Shown here: piece after piece, positions 27,875 to 37,821 of the stretch
How the letters are laid out: each line of letters begins with the position of its first letter
Position numbering within the stretch: position 1 is the first letter of the stretch
NCBI GenBank assembly: GCA_022510565.1
Contig: JAFLTE010000003.1
Coordinates: 62,001-126,000 of the forward strand
Source: Lachnospiraceae bacterium
Lineage (GTDB): Bacteria; Bacillota; Clostridia; Lachnospirales; Lachnospiraceae
DNA: 64,000 bases
Direction of reading: 5' to 3'
The notes under the pieces: model-generated
The model's database searches: none
Seen by the model: only the letters and a program-made list of their open reading frames with translations
What the model was told of the DNA's origin: nothing
Made by a program: the position numbers and the translations under genes

Positions 27875-28375
27875 ATGAAGAAGGTAATATTCCTAGATAT
27901 CGACGGTGTCCTCAATTCTCACTTTTGGAATGAGAACCATCAAAGAGAAATCAGTGACGGTACATTAATAGATGAGTCGAAGATTAGATTATTATGTAAA
28001 CTAATTGCAAATACAGATGCAAAAATTATTCTGCATTCAGGGTGGAAATATTGGTTTGATTCTGATTTAAGGCCATTGCGCATGGAAGCAGAAAATTTAA
28101 GGGTTTTGCTTGAAAAAGAAGGACTGGTAATCAGCGGGGTAACACCCGACCATGCCACGGAGGAAATTAAAAAGAGCAAGAAATTCAGTCTTGTTAAGGC
28201 GGGTGAGATTTTAGCATGGCTGGAGCAGCATAACGATGTCGATGCGTGGGTAGTGCTGGATGATCTCGATTTGCATAATGCAGAGGTGGCAAGGCATCAG
28301 GTAAAAACTGACCAAAGGATTGGGCTCACTATTGAAGATGTGGAGAAAGCCAAGAGGATGCTCCGGGATGATTGA
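27875..28375 (+). CDS. HAD-like domain protein (Swiss-army-knife-type HAD)
   Basis: KKVIFLDIDGVLNSHFW; IILHSGWKYWF; WVVLDDLDL. Confidence 0.75.
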   Translation: MKKVIFLDIDGVLNSHFWNENHQREISDGTLIDESKIRLLCKLIANTDAKIILHSGWKYWFDSDLRPLRMEAENLRVLLEKEGLVISGVTPDHATEEIKKSKKFSLVKAGEILAWLEQHNDVDAWVVLDDLDLHNAEVARHQVKTDQRIGLTIEDVEKAKRMLRDD

Positions 28376-28439
28376 ATGAGGTTTAAAATATTAAATCCCA
28401 ATTAACTCAGCAATACAGCTTATGTGAAGGAGGATATGT

Positions 28440-29027
28440 ATGTTGCCAACCAGAGAAGAAGCGGAAAAACTTTTATTAGACGCGGAACAATGTAATCCCG
28501 GCGCATGGGGAAATCATAGTCGTATTGCTGCGGAATGCGCCGAGAAGATAGCTGCGTTATGTGAGGGCATGGACGCGAATAAGGCATACATATTGGGACT
28601 GTTGCACGATATTGGCAGGAAGTTCGGCGTAAAACATTTCGGACATATCTATGACGGATATAAATATATGCTACGATTGGGTTATGACGAAGTGGCAAGG
28701 ATATGCTTGACACATTCCTTTAACATCCAGGAAATCAACTCATATGTCGGGAATTTTGATGTCACGAAAGAGGAACAGCAGGAAATAGAGGATGCACTGC
28801 GGAGTGTAGTTTATGATGATTATGACCGCCTGATACAGTTGTGCGATGCGATTGCCGGTGCCGAGGGTGTCATGGATATTGAGGCGCGCATGGCGGATGT
28901 GAAGCGGCGTTATGGGAATTATCCGAAGGACAAATGGGATAACAACCTAGCTTTAAAGAAGATGTTTGAAAAGAAGATGGGAAGGAACATCTATGAAGTG
29001 GTTGGTATGGAGGTGCAATCATGCTAA
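28440..29027 (+). CDS. HD domain phosphohydrolase
   Basis: NHSRIAAECAEKIA; ILGLLHDIGRKFG; ICLTHSF. Confidence 0.88.
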   Translation: MLPTREEAEKLLLDAEQCNPGAWGNHSRIAAECAEKIAALCEGMDANKAYILGLLHDIGRKFGVKHFGHIYDGYKYMLRLGYDEVARICLTHSFNIQEINSYVGNFDVTKEEQQEIEDALRSVVYDDYDRLIQLCDAIAGAEGVMDIEARMADVKRRYGNYPKDKWDNNLALKKMFEKKMGRNIYEVVGMEVQSC

Positions 29028-29386
29028 ATTGTCTTTATGTGGGAATAGGTGGGTTTATCGGTACGGTGTGCAGATATTTGATTGGTCTTTTGCCGATAGA
29101 AACGAATAATGGATTTCCGATAAAAACCTTAATTATCAATGTTGTAGGCTCTTTTGTCATAGGTCTGATCGCAGCTTTTGCCGTGAAAAACAAGGATTTG
29201 AATGAGCAGATAGTGTTAATGTTAAGGGTGGGCGTGTGCGGCGGATTCACCACATTCTCTACATTTGCATATGAGTCAACAGACCTCATGAGGAATGGGC
29301 ATATGGGAATTGCATTGGCTTATGTTTGTACAAGCATTGTTTTTGGAGTGTTGGCAGTTTTCGCAGCACAGATGTTGGTGAAGTAG
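29021..29386 (+). CDS. crcB: Fluoride efflux channel CrcB/FluC
   Basis: GGFIGTVCRYLIG; PIKTLIINVVGSFVIGLIAAF; GVCGGFTTFSTFAYES. Confidence 0.93.
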   Translation: MLNCLYVGIGGFIGTVCRYLIGLLPIETNNGFPIKTLIINVVGSFVIGLIAAFAVKNKDLNEQIVLMLRVGVCGGFTTFSTFAYESTDLMRNGHMGIALAYVCTSIVFGVLAVFAAQMLVK

Positions 29387-29449
29387 AGTAGGTGGAACAA
29401 AAGCCCCTCATTATAAATATTTATTACAGGCTGAAAGTAGGGAAATCGT

Positions 29450-29863
29450 ATGTGGATGATATTAGCACTACTGTCCGCAGTTTTCGCGGCACTTACCTCA
29501 ATCTTAGCTAAGATTGGCATTGAAAATGTTAATTCAAATCTGGCAACTGCTATCCGAACAGTGGTAGTAGTTATTATGGCCTGGGGCATGGTCTTTTTGA
29601 CGAACACACAGCATGGTATTATGGAAATAGGCAGAAAAAGCTGGCTGTTTCTGATATTGTCGGGTCTGGCGACAGGCGCTTCGTGGCTGTGCTATTATAA
29701 GGCATTACAGATGGGTGATGCGTCTAAAGTCGTACCGATTGATAAACTGAGTGTTGTTATTACGTTGGTGCTGGCGTTTGTGTTTCTGCACGAGGAATTT
29801 ACAATGAAATCCCTTATTGGATGTGTTCTCATCGCCATAGGAACCCTGTTTATGGTTTTATAG
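29450..29863 (+). CDS. EamA-family half-size transporter
   Basis: ILALLSAVFAALTSILAKIGIENVNSNLATAIRT; GDASKVVPIDKLSVVITLVLAFVFLHE. Confidence 0.88.
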   Translation: MWMILALLSAVFAALTSILAKIGIENVNSNLATAIRTVVVVIMAWGMVFLTNTQHGIMEIGRKSWLFLILSGLATGASWLCYYKALQMGDASKVVPIDKLSVVITLVLAFVFLHEEFTMKSLIGCVLIAIGTLFMVL

Positions 29864-29919
29864 AGGGATTTTATACAGATACGTAAATACATAAGAGATG
29901 TAATAAATGAGGTAAATTT

Positions 29920-31245
29920 ATGTTTAATAGAAAGAATTCTCGACATAGCAGAATGGTTTGGGTTTTCATATTGCTGACCGTAGGAATTCTTGCTGCGTGC
30001 GGCCGGAAGCAGGATGAATCGGTTGTTGATGCCGACAGAGTGTACGATGTGCATGAAGAGGCTATTGTTTCGGAACCAGAACTTTCGGAAGTGTCACAAG
30101 AAGAGACTGTAGAGGTATCCGGAGCAGACGAAGCGGCGACGACAGATAAAGCAATTAAAACAGACGAGGCAACGGCGACAGACCAAGCAGATGAGGCGAT
30201 GGCAGACGGAACAGCTAAAGCAGATGAAACGGCAGAATCAAAAGAATTGAGAAGGCGGTTTGGCTCTAGGTGTATCACGGAGCAGACTTTTGAGATAGAG
30301 CTTAGCGAGTATGACGGGAGGGTCTGGTTTGTTCCCTCTGTATCCCCGGGTGGAAGGAATTTTCAGATGCAAATTATACAGGGGAAGGAAGTTCTTAAAG
30401 AGATAAGTACTTATGTGCCGGAAGAACTGGCAGGAGAGAAGTTCGTCAGTCTGGATGCAGTGGCTTTTTTCGATATAAATTATGATAATGAAACCGATAT
30501 CGTGTTGATTGAAACTTATGGCGATACAACTTTCACAGTAGTTTATTATGGTGAAACATACACGTATTCGGATGGATTGGTATCAGTTTACTTTGATGTA
30601 AAGGAAACGTTATCCGACAACCTGACAAGCAGCGTGGAGAACCTGACTGTTCCGGCTATTCGAGACTTTCTAAGCAATGGTAAAAAGAACGGAGAGTTTG
30701 AAGATTACAGAGAAGCTTATTTGGCAGCCGGCAAATTAAGGGAGGCGGAGAGTGACGGCATAATTAAATATAATTTAATCTTTTTTGATGATGATGATAT
30801 TCCGGAACTGGTCGCAGATTATACCGGATATTATGTGAGTATGTATACCTATCACGACGGCAGAATATACACGGTAATGGATGAATGGGGATATGGGGCA
30901 GGAGGAAATCATGGGTATGATTATTGCCCGCGCAAGAGCAGTGTGAGAAATTACGATACAGACTATGCAGGGCTGATTCTGTGGACCACTTATTGGACGT
31001 TGGGCGAAGGGTATGAATTGGAACCGGTAGTATCGATTGAGTTTCTTAATTTTATCGATGAAAACGGGAACGGAAGACCTGACGGAGACGAGAGTGAAAC
31101 TGTCGGATACGGCGACAAAAGCTATATTGATGGTGTGGAGATTACGCTGGAGGAAGAACTGTCCTACAGTATGGGTGAATATGAGTGGCTGGGCGCAGGT
31201 GGAAATGATATGGGCTTAGCAGAATTGGCAGCTGCATTATATTAA
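29920..31245 (+). CDS. Putative secreted lipoprotein with Ala/Asp/Thr-rich linker
   Basis: Lipobox-like VGILAACGRK; low-complexity ATTDKAIKTDEATATDQADEAMADGTAKADETAES. Confidence 0.75.
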   Translation: MFNRKNSRHSRMVWVFILLTVGILAACGRKQDESVVDADRVYDVHEEAIVSEPELSEVSQEETVEVSGADEAATTDKAIKTDEATATDQADEAMADGTAKADETAESKELRRRFGSRCITEQTFEIELSEYDGRVWFVPSVSPGGRNFQMQIIQGKEVLKEISTYVPEELAGEKFVSLDAVAFFDINYDNETDIVLIETYGDTTFTVVYYGETYTYSDGLVSVYFDVKETLSDNLTSSVENLTVPAIRDFLSNGKKNGEFEDYREAYLAAGKLREAESDGIIKYNLIFFDDDDIPELVADYTGYYVSMYTYHDGRIYTVMDEWGYGAGGNHGYDYCPRKSSVRNYDTDYAGLILWTTYWTLGEGYELEPVVSIEFLNFIDENGNGRPDGDESETVGYGDKSYIDGVEITLEEELSYSMGEYEWLGAGGNDMGLAELAAALY

Positions 31246-31357
31246 TCATGGAGAATATTTGGCATGACATTTGAACATACAGAGGGTGTCTGCATGAAAA
31301 AGGAACTATAGTTTTAACACAGTATTATTTTCTAAGTAAATCTGGGAGTAGTAATAT

Positions 31358-31876
31358 ATGGAAATCAAAACAAGACGACTGATTCTTAGTCCGTTAGGAA
31401 TGAAATACTTGGAATCAACACACGAATATGCATCTGACAGAGATGCAACGAAATATATGATGTTTTTGCCCAATGATACGGTGGAGGAGACGGCAGAGTT
31501 TCTGCGGGATGCGGAGGCAGAGTGGAATAAGCAAAATCCCGAATACTATGAATTTGCCGTGTTACTGAATCATCGACACATCGGCGCGGTCAGCCTGTAT
31601 CTGGACGAAAGCCGTACCACCGGTGAGTTTGGCTGGATACTTCACAGAGATTATTGGAGGCAGGGTATTACCACTGAGGCGGTGGGGGCATTGCTCGATT
31701 ATAGCGTGAATACACTTGGTATTCATCATTTTATAGCGCACTGTGACAGTGAGAATATTGCGTCTTATAAGGTGATGGAGAAGCTTGGGATGGTACGAAC
31801 CGGCTGTTCCGGTGGTCGTAAAAACAAATCTTCCGATGAAGAACGAAATGAATATTTATATGAACTCAATGTTTAA
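31358..31876 (+). CDS. GNAT family N-acetyltransferase (RimJ/RimL type)
   Basis: TRRLILSPLG; GWILHRDYWRQGITTEAV; NIASYKVMEKLGM. Confidence 0.9.
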   Translation: MEIKTRRLILSPLGMKYLESTHEYASDRDATKYMMFLPNDTVEETAEFLRDAEAEWNKQNPEYYEFAVLLNHRHIGAVSLYLDESRTTGEFGWILHRDYWRQGITTEAVGALLDYSVNTLGIHHFIAHCDSENIASYKVMEKLGMVRTGCSGGRKNKSSDEERNEYLYELNV

Positions 31877-31933
31877 TTATGATATTATAGGCTATATGAT
31901 AACAAAATGATGATGTGTAAAGAGGAAAGATAA

Positions 31934-32227
31934 ATGACAGAAAATGACTTAGTTAAATTGATGGATGAATACATGGGAAACTCCGGATTCTATATGAAAC
32001 CCAGAGTCGATAGTGACAAGACCAGTTTCTTTATGGCAAAGGGCTCCGCTTCGGCAAGTGATGTACGGAAAAGTTTTGATGCTGTAGGTGATGCACTGGG
32101 GGAAAAAGAGAACAAGGAACCTCAAATATTTGCCGGAACACCTAAAGTCGAATGTGCCGTATGTGCGGATGTTCCAAACTTGTCTGACATAGATTGTAAT
32201 GCTGTGATACCGCCCCAAATGTGTTGA
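31934..32227 (+). CDS. Hypothetical protein
   Basis: 97-aa ORF with upstream AGAGGAAAG; C-terminal Cys residues. Confidence 0.6.
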   Translation: MTENDLVKLMDEYMGNSGFYMKPRVDSDKTSFFMAKGSASASDVRKSFDAVGDALGEKENKEPQIFAGTPKVECAVCADVPNLSDIDCNAVIPPQMC

Positions 32228-32323
32228 TAAAATATTTTACGTTTTGCAACTTTTCAAATCCTTCAAGGGTATTATTGTAGAAGACGAAATTTGGTGTTTA
32301 TGCTCTTTGAAGGAGAATTGATT

Positions 32324-32689
32324 ATGCAAAAAAAATACTTATTAGTGACCTTAGCCAACTACATTCCCGTATTATGCGCATTCCTGCTATACAGGGGTGG
32401 AGGTCTTCTTTTCTGGTCGGTTTTTATTATAATGCAGGTTTTTCTGGTTGGTTTGAATTATAGTACTGCCGGTAAAAAAAACGTTTTGCTTTTCTTTAGT
32501 GCCAATCTTCTGGTTTCAACGATTATTGCAAACTGGCTGTCGATATATCTGTACTACACATATATCAGCTCGGATGCCGAGACGATTCTTGTAGGTTATG
32601 CCGCTATTAAGATCGGAGCGGTATTTGTTCTAGTATTATCTTTGATTTCCCTGGGGATTAAAGTGTTGGTCGAGAGGAAGAACATATAG
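32324..32689 (+). CDS. Small membrane protein, unknown function
   Basis: GAAGGAG RBS; four hydrophobic segments. Confidence 0.65.
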   Translation: MQKKYLLVTLANYIPVLCAFLLYRGGGLLFWSVFIIMQVFLVGLNYSTAGKKNVLLFFSANLLVSTIIANWLSIYLYYTYISSDAETILVGYAAIKIGAVFVLVLSLISLGIKVLVERKNI

Positions 32690-32721
32690 AAAAAGATTCA
32701 AATGCGAAAAAGGTGAAGAGC

Positions 32722-33345
32722 ATGGAAATGAAGAAACTAAGAGCCAGAATGTTAATAGTGTGGTCCGTTTTTTTTACAATTTTTTGGGTGGGCTTAATGG
32801 TGGCTGTACCGGCGTCAGCCCGAAAAGATGATAGTGAAGGTAAGTGGGTTTACCTGGCTTACTTCTTATTCTGTGTTGTTCCCATTGTCATTGTAATTGT
32901 TTCTGTTTATAAGGATTATCAGAGACATTGCATCAGCTATGGGAACGGTAGGATTATTCTGAAACGGGAAAGAAAAAGGGTGGAAAACGGCAGACCGGTA
33001 GGAAAGTGGGAAGTAAGAGAAGATGAAATCGCGCTCTGGGATATAAGGTGGTACGGAATGCTCTTAGTGGGAGAAAGCGCAGAGTACTTACGTGACAGCA
33101 ATTCAAGCATTAAGCAGCAATTCTGCATCTGCCTTAACAGTGGTGAGCACTTCGCATTTATGACCATGCATTATACCAAAGGCCAGATACAGGAATTGTG
33201 CAGATATATCGAAGAGCATACGGGAATGGCGCCGACGATACGACGTGTTAAGTATAGTACGAAGGATAAAATTCTGGTTATAATATTTGTGTTGATTCTT
33301 TACACAATCATAGGTCTGGGCTTGTACTATGACTATGTGGGGTAA
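32722..33345 (+). CDS. Membrane protein with PH-like cytosolic region, unknown function
   Basis: Two N-terminal TMs, soluble middle, C-terminal TM. Confidence 0.6.
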   Translation: MEMKKLRARMLIVWSVFFTIFWVGLMVAVPASARKDDSEGKWVYLAYFLFCVVPIVIVIVSVYKDYQRHCISYGNGRIILKRERKRVENGRPVGKWEVREDEIALWDIRWYGMLLVGESAEYLRDSNSSIKQQFCICLNSGEHFAFMTMHYTKGQIQELCRYIEEHTGMAPTIRRVKYSTKDKILVIIFVLILYTIIGLGLYYDYVG

Positions 33346-33445
33346 GGAAGAAAATGAATATATAAGACAAAAAACAAGTGACAATAGATATAAGTTCCGA
33401 TATTATATTGATTATAATCTAAGATGTAACGGGGGTTAGGATTAT

Positions 33446-35989
33446 ATGAATAGAATGGTATTGGACAAGAACTGGCAGATGCAGATTATAGGCGAAAATG
33501 TCTATGGCATATCCGAGGATTGGCTCGAGGCAGAAGTACCGGGCTCCGTTTACGGCAATCTGCTGAAACAGGGATTGATGCCCGACCCTTTTGACAGGAT
33601 GAACGAGCTGGATGCGCTTCGCCTGATGGAAAATGATTTTCGGTTGCAGACCCAATTTACTCTTTCGAAGCAACAGATAGACAGCGATTTTCTGTTGCTT
33701 CATTTTGATGGTATTGATACATTGGCGAAAGTATACCTTAATGGGAGACTTTTGGCGAAAGTTGGCAATATGCATCGAATTTGGGAGTTTAATATTGCGG
33801 AAACGGCGGTCTGTGGAGAGAATACGCTGTGCTTGGAATTTGCTTCGCCCACGAAGTATATCGAAGAAGAGAATGGGAAAGTTTTCACCGGAGGTTCCCA
33901 TGAGGCTATGAAAGGATTTCCGCATCTTCGCAAGGCCCATTGTATGTTTGGCTGGGATTGGGGACCAAGATTACCTGATGCGGGTATTTTCAGGGAAGTC
34001 TCTGTCTTGTCGGGGAAAAAGGCGAGATTGGAACAAGTTTACATAACACAAAATTGGCGAAATGATAAAACTGAAATAAATAGAGATGGAGACGGAAATA
34101 AGCGGGAAGATGAAAATATAAGTGAAAATAAATGGAGAGATGAAGTTGACATAATATTCGACGGCTCGATTGAGCATTATGTGCCCGAAGAACATTATGA
34201 AATCAAGATTACCCTTTACGATGATGAAGGAGACCTGATTGAGAGCAAATCCTCTAAGGAGGGTGCAGGATGGAATATCATCACCGTTCGTAATCCCAAG
34301 CGTTGGTGGCCTCGTGGTTACGGTGAACAGTCCTTGTATCGTGTTGAAGTTACATTGATGGACGAGACGGGAGAGGTGTTGGACGTCTGGGATCGCAGGA
34401 TTGGTCTTCGCACCATGACGGTAAATACGCAGAAAGATGAGTGGGGCGAGTGCTTTGCCCATGAAGTGAACGGTGTCAAGATTTTTGCCATGGGTGCGGA
34501 CTACATTCCGGAGGATAATATTCTGTCCAGAGTGACGAGAGAGCGCACCGAGAAACTTCTTCGGGATGCCGTGGCTGCAAACCACAACTGTATCAGGGTG
34601 TGGGGCGGTGGTTATTATCCCGACGACTGGTTTTTTGACTTATGTGACGAGTTGGGATTGTTAGTGTGGATGGATTTCATGTTCGCCTGTGCTTCCTACG
34701 AACTGGACGACGAGTTTGAAGAGAATATCAGCGCGGAGATTCGGGACAATGTGCGCAGAATCCGGCATCATGCCTGCCTGGGACTGTGGTGTGGCAATAA
34801 CGAGATGGAGTCGCAGACGTTGGACAAGACGTGGGAGCCGTCCATCAAGCAGAAATATGACTATATTAAGCTGTATGAGTATATTATTCCGAAGATTGTA
34901 GAGGAAGAGGACCCTGCAACATTTTACTGGCCGTCTTCCCCTTCTTCGGGCGGTAACTTCGACAATCCGTGGGATGAGAACAGAGGCGACACGCATTATT
35001 GGGATGTGTGGCACGGAAACAAACCTTTTACGGAATTCCGCAAGTTTAAATTCCGTTACCTATCGGAGTTCGGATTTCAGGCCTTCCCGTGCCTGAAAAC
35101 GGTGGAAACCTTTACAAGACCTGAGGATAGGAACATTTTCTCCAGGGTGATGGAGATGCATCAGCGTAATGTGGCAGCCAACGGCAAGATACTGAATTAT
35201 CTGTCGGCGACATATCTCTACCCGGCAGACTTCGCAACGTTGTTGTATGCGTCCCAGCTGTTACAGGCGGAGGCGATTCGCTACGGTATTGAGCACTTCC
35301 GCAGACATCGCGGCAGATGTATGGGTACGGTAGTATGGCAGCTTAATGATATCTGGCCGGTAGCATCATGGTCGAGTATTGACTATTACGGCCGCTGGAA
35401 AGCCCTGCATTATGCAGAAAAAAGAGCGTTTGCACCGGTGATGATTTCCTGTGAAGAAGTGGGAGAATTGAGTGAAAGACCCCATTGTATTACACAGCCT
35501 GCGCCCATTGAGAAATCCGCAAGGCTGCACGTGGCGAATGAGACCATGGAATCAGTGAGCGGTGTGGTAGAATGGCAGCTTCGCTCTCCAAAGGGTGAAG
35601 TCCTGCTTATGGGAAAAGAGAAAGTTGCGGTAAATCCATTAAGCGGCACATGGCTTGAGAAACTTGATTTTTCGGCGTTTAATGAGTTGGAAGTCTACTT
35701 TAGTTATGCTTTTGAAGTGGATGGACGGGTGGTGTCCGAGAATACATGTCTGTTCACGGCACCGAAGCATTTTGCGTTCGAGGACCCGAAACTGTCCTAT
35801 ACGCGAGAAGGCAACACACTGATTGTCACGGCACAGGCGTATGCCAAGAATGTAGAAATTGAGGGCGTGGACGGTGATGTGAGATTGTCGGACAACTATT
35901 TTGATATGAATCCCGGAGAAAAAAGGGTAGAGATTGTAGAGGGAGATGCCGCTAAGTTCAGACTCCGGTCGGTATATGACATACGATAG
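33446..35989 (+). CDS. Glycoside hydrolase family 2 beta-mannosidase-like
   Basis: LHFDGIDTLAKVYLNG; RKAHCMFGWDWGPRLPDAG; IRVWGGGYYPDDWFFDLCDELGLLVWMDFMFAC; GLWCGNNEMESQ; LSEFGFQAFP. Confidence 0.92.
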   Translation: MNRMVLDKNWQMQIIGENVYGISEDWLEAEVPGSVYGNLLKQGLMPDPFDRMNELDALRLMENDFRLQTQFTLSKQQIDSDFLLLHFDGIDTLAKVYLNGRLLAKVGNMHRIWEFNIAETAVCGENTLCLEFASPTKYIEEENGKVFTGGSHEAMKGFPHLRKAHCMFGWDWGPRLPDAGIFREVSVLSGKKARLEQVYITQNWRNDKTEINRDGDGNKREDENISENKWRDEVDIIFDGSIEHYVPEEHYEIKITLYDDEGDLIESKSSKEGAGWNIITVRNPKRWWPRGYGEQSLYRVEVTLMDETGEVLDVWDRRIGLRTMTVNTQKDEWGECFAHEVNGVKIFAMGADYIPEDNILSRVTRERTEKLLRDAVAANHNCIRVWGGGYYPDDWFFDLCDELGLLVWMDFMFACASYELDDEFEENISAEIRDNVRRIRHHACLGLWCGNNEMESQTLDKTWEPSIKQKYDYIKLYEYIIPKIVEEEDPATFYWPSSPSSGGNFDNPWDENRGDTHYWDVWHGNKPFTEFRKFKFRYLSEFGFQAFPCLKTVETFTRPEDRNIFSRVMEMHQRNVAANGKILNYLSATYLYPADFATLLYASQLLQAEAIRYGIEHFRRHRGRCMGTVVWQLNDIWPVASWSSIDYYGRWKALHYAEKRAFAPVMISCEEVGELSERPHCITQPAPIEKSARLHVANETMESVSGVVEWQLRSPKGEVLLMGKEKVAVNPLSGTWLEKLDFSAFNELEVYFSYAFEVDGRVVSENTCLFTAPKHFAFEDPKLSYTREGNTLIVTAQAYAKNVEIEGVDGDVRLSDNYFDMNPGEKRVEIVEGDAAKFRLRSVYDIR

Positions 35990-36151
35990 CAGTTTTGTGA
36001 TAAGTAAATTTTTGTGTGCCTCATGAACTTACATGATTTCCGATTTTCATAATTCATTAACAATTTATTCATGGCGTATGCCTTTACCAACAGGGATATC
36101 CTCTGTATAATTATGATTGCAAAAACAATTATGTGTAAAGGAGAGTGTACT

Positions 36152-37300
36152 ATGGCAAACAGATTTGTATTGAATGAAACTTCCTATCACGGAGCAGGTG
36201 CAATTCAGGAGATTGCTACGGAAGCAAAGGGCAGAGGTTTTAAGAAGGCCTTTGTTTGCTCCGATCCGGATTTGGTAAAATTCGGCGTGACGGACAAGGT
36301 TCTGAAGGTATTGGACGGAGCAGGGCTTCCCTATGAATTATATTCCAACATCAAACCTAATCCGACCATCGAAAACGTGCAGACCGGTGTGGAAGCATAT
36401 AAAAAATCCGGAGCCGATTATCTGGTAGCAATCGGCGGCGGCTCTTCCATGGATACGGCTAAAGCCATCGGTATTATCATTGAGAATCCGGAATTTGCGG
36501 ATGTGGTAAGTTTGGAGGGCGTAGCACCCACTAAGAATAAATCCGTACCGATCTTCGCAGTTCCCACCACAGCAGGAACCGCAGCAGAAGTAACAATCAA
36601 CTATGTTATTACCGATGCTGCCAAGAACCGCAAGATGGTGTGTGTTGACCCGAAAGATATTCCGGTTGTGGCATTCGTAGACCCTGAGATGATGGCTTCT
36701 ATGCCTAAGGGACTGACAGCAGCTACAGGTATGGACGCACTGACACATGCAATCGAAGGGTATATTACGGCAGGCGCATGGGAGCTGTCCGATATGTTCC
36801 ATCTGAAAGCCATTGAGATTATTGCAAGGTCTTTGCGCGGTGCGGTGGACAATACACCGGAAGGCAGAGAGGATATGGCACTTGGCCAGTATGTGGCGGG
36901 CATGGGCTTCTCCAATGTAGGTCTTGGTATCGTACACTCCATGGCGCATCCTCTGGGCGCGCTCTATGATACGCCGCACGGAATCGCCAATGCGATTATC
37001 CTGCCTACCGTTATGGAGTACAATGCGGAAGCAACCGGCGAGAAATATCGCGAGATTGCAAGGGCTATGGGCGTGGAAGGCGTAGATTCCATGAGTCAGG
37101 ATGAATACAGAAAAGCCGCTATCGATGCGGTGCGCAAGCTTTCCACCGACGTGGGTATTCCGGCAGACTTGAAGGAAATCGTAAAGAGAGAAGATATTCC
37201 TTTTCTGGCACAGTCAGCTTATGACGATGCATGCAGACCGGGCAATCCGAAAGAGACGAGTGTGGAAGACATCACGAAACTGTATGAGTCGTTAATATAG
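36152..37300 (+). CDS. fucO: Iron-containing alcohol dehydrogenase, lactaldehyde reductase FucO-like
   Basis: MANRFVLNETSYHGAGAIQEI; AIGGGSSMDTAKAIG; GMDALTHAIEGYI; HSMAHPLGALYDTPHGIANAIILP. Confidence 0.88.
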   Translation: MANRFVLNETSYHGAGAIQEIATEAKGRGFKKAFVCSDPDLVKFGVTDKVLKVLDGAGLPYELYSNIKPNPTIENVQTGVEAYKKSGADYLVAIGGGSSMDTAKAIGIIIENPEFADVVSLEGVAPTKNKSVPIFAVPTTAGTAAEVTINYVITDAAKNRKMVCVDPKDIPVVAFVDPEMMASMPKGLTAATGMDALTHAIEGYITAGAWELSDMFHLKAIEIIARSLRGAVDNTPEGREDMALGQYVAGMGFSNVGLGIVHSMAHPLGALYDTPHGIANAIILPTVMEYNAEATGEKYREIARAMGVEGVDSMSQDEYRKAAIDAVRKLSTDVGIPADLKEIVKREDIPFLAQSAYDDACRPGNPKETSVEDITKLYESLI

Positions 37301-37362
37301 AATGTCGATTTCACAATAAGAAATATTATAACAGTAATTAATCAAAACAATAAAAAGGATAG

Positions 37363-37399
37363 ACCCTCATAACTGTATTTGGTGGTTATGAGGGTTTTT
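37363..37399 (+). terminator. Intrinsic terminator
   Basis: 11-bp perfect stem ACCCTCATAAC/GTTATGAGGGT then TTTT. Confidence 0.8.
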
Positions 37400-37574
37400 C
37401 CTTTGTTACAACAAATAAAAATTTTAGGTGATAGTTTTTTGTATGGTATTATATTTATAATGCCATTTGAAATATATGTCAGGCATCTCTTATAGCCGGC
37501 TGCAAATAAACATGTTAATTCGCTTGATAATTTAACACATAATACATATAATAACATTAAAGGAGATGATAACC

Positions 37575-37820
37575 ATGCCCAATATTAAGCCAATATCAGA
37601 TTTAAGAAATTATACAGAAGTATTGAAAGAAGTGAGGACTAATCAACCTGTGTATCTGACGAGGAACGGCAAAGGAGCATATGCGATTGTAGATATCAAT
37701 GAACTGGATAGGTTGAAGGCATCTGTTCAGCTTTTATCGAAACTGGAAGAAGGAGAGCAGTCTGCGCGAAAGAATGGCTGGATAACAGCAGATGAAGTAG
37801 AAGCTGCACTGGGATTATGA
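37575..37820 (+). CDS. Phd/YefM-type antitoxin
   Basis: IKPISDLRNYTEVLKEVRTNQPVYLTRNGKGAYAIVDINELDRL. Confidence 0.9.
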   Translation: MPNIKPISDLRNYTEVLKEVRTNQPVYLTRNGKGAYAIVDINELDRLKASVQLLSKLEEGEQSARKNGWITADEVEAALGL

Positions 37821-37821
37821 T

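Noticed and set aside
28376-29020. Possible fluoride riboswitch upstream of crcB
   Set aside because: crcB overlaps the 3' end of the HD-hydrolase gene and no recognisable crcB-motif core was seen upstream of the operon.
36338-36979. 213-aa minus-strand ORF
   Set aside because: Antisense to the well-supported fucO gene; Cys/His-rich shadow translation.
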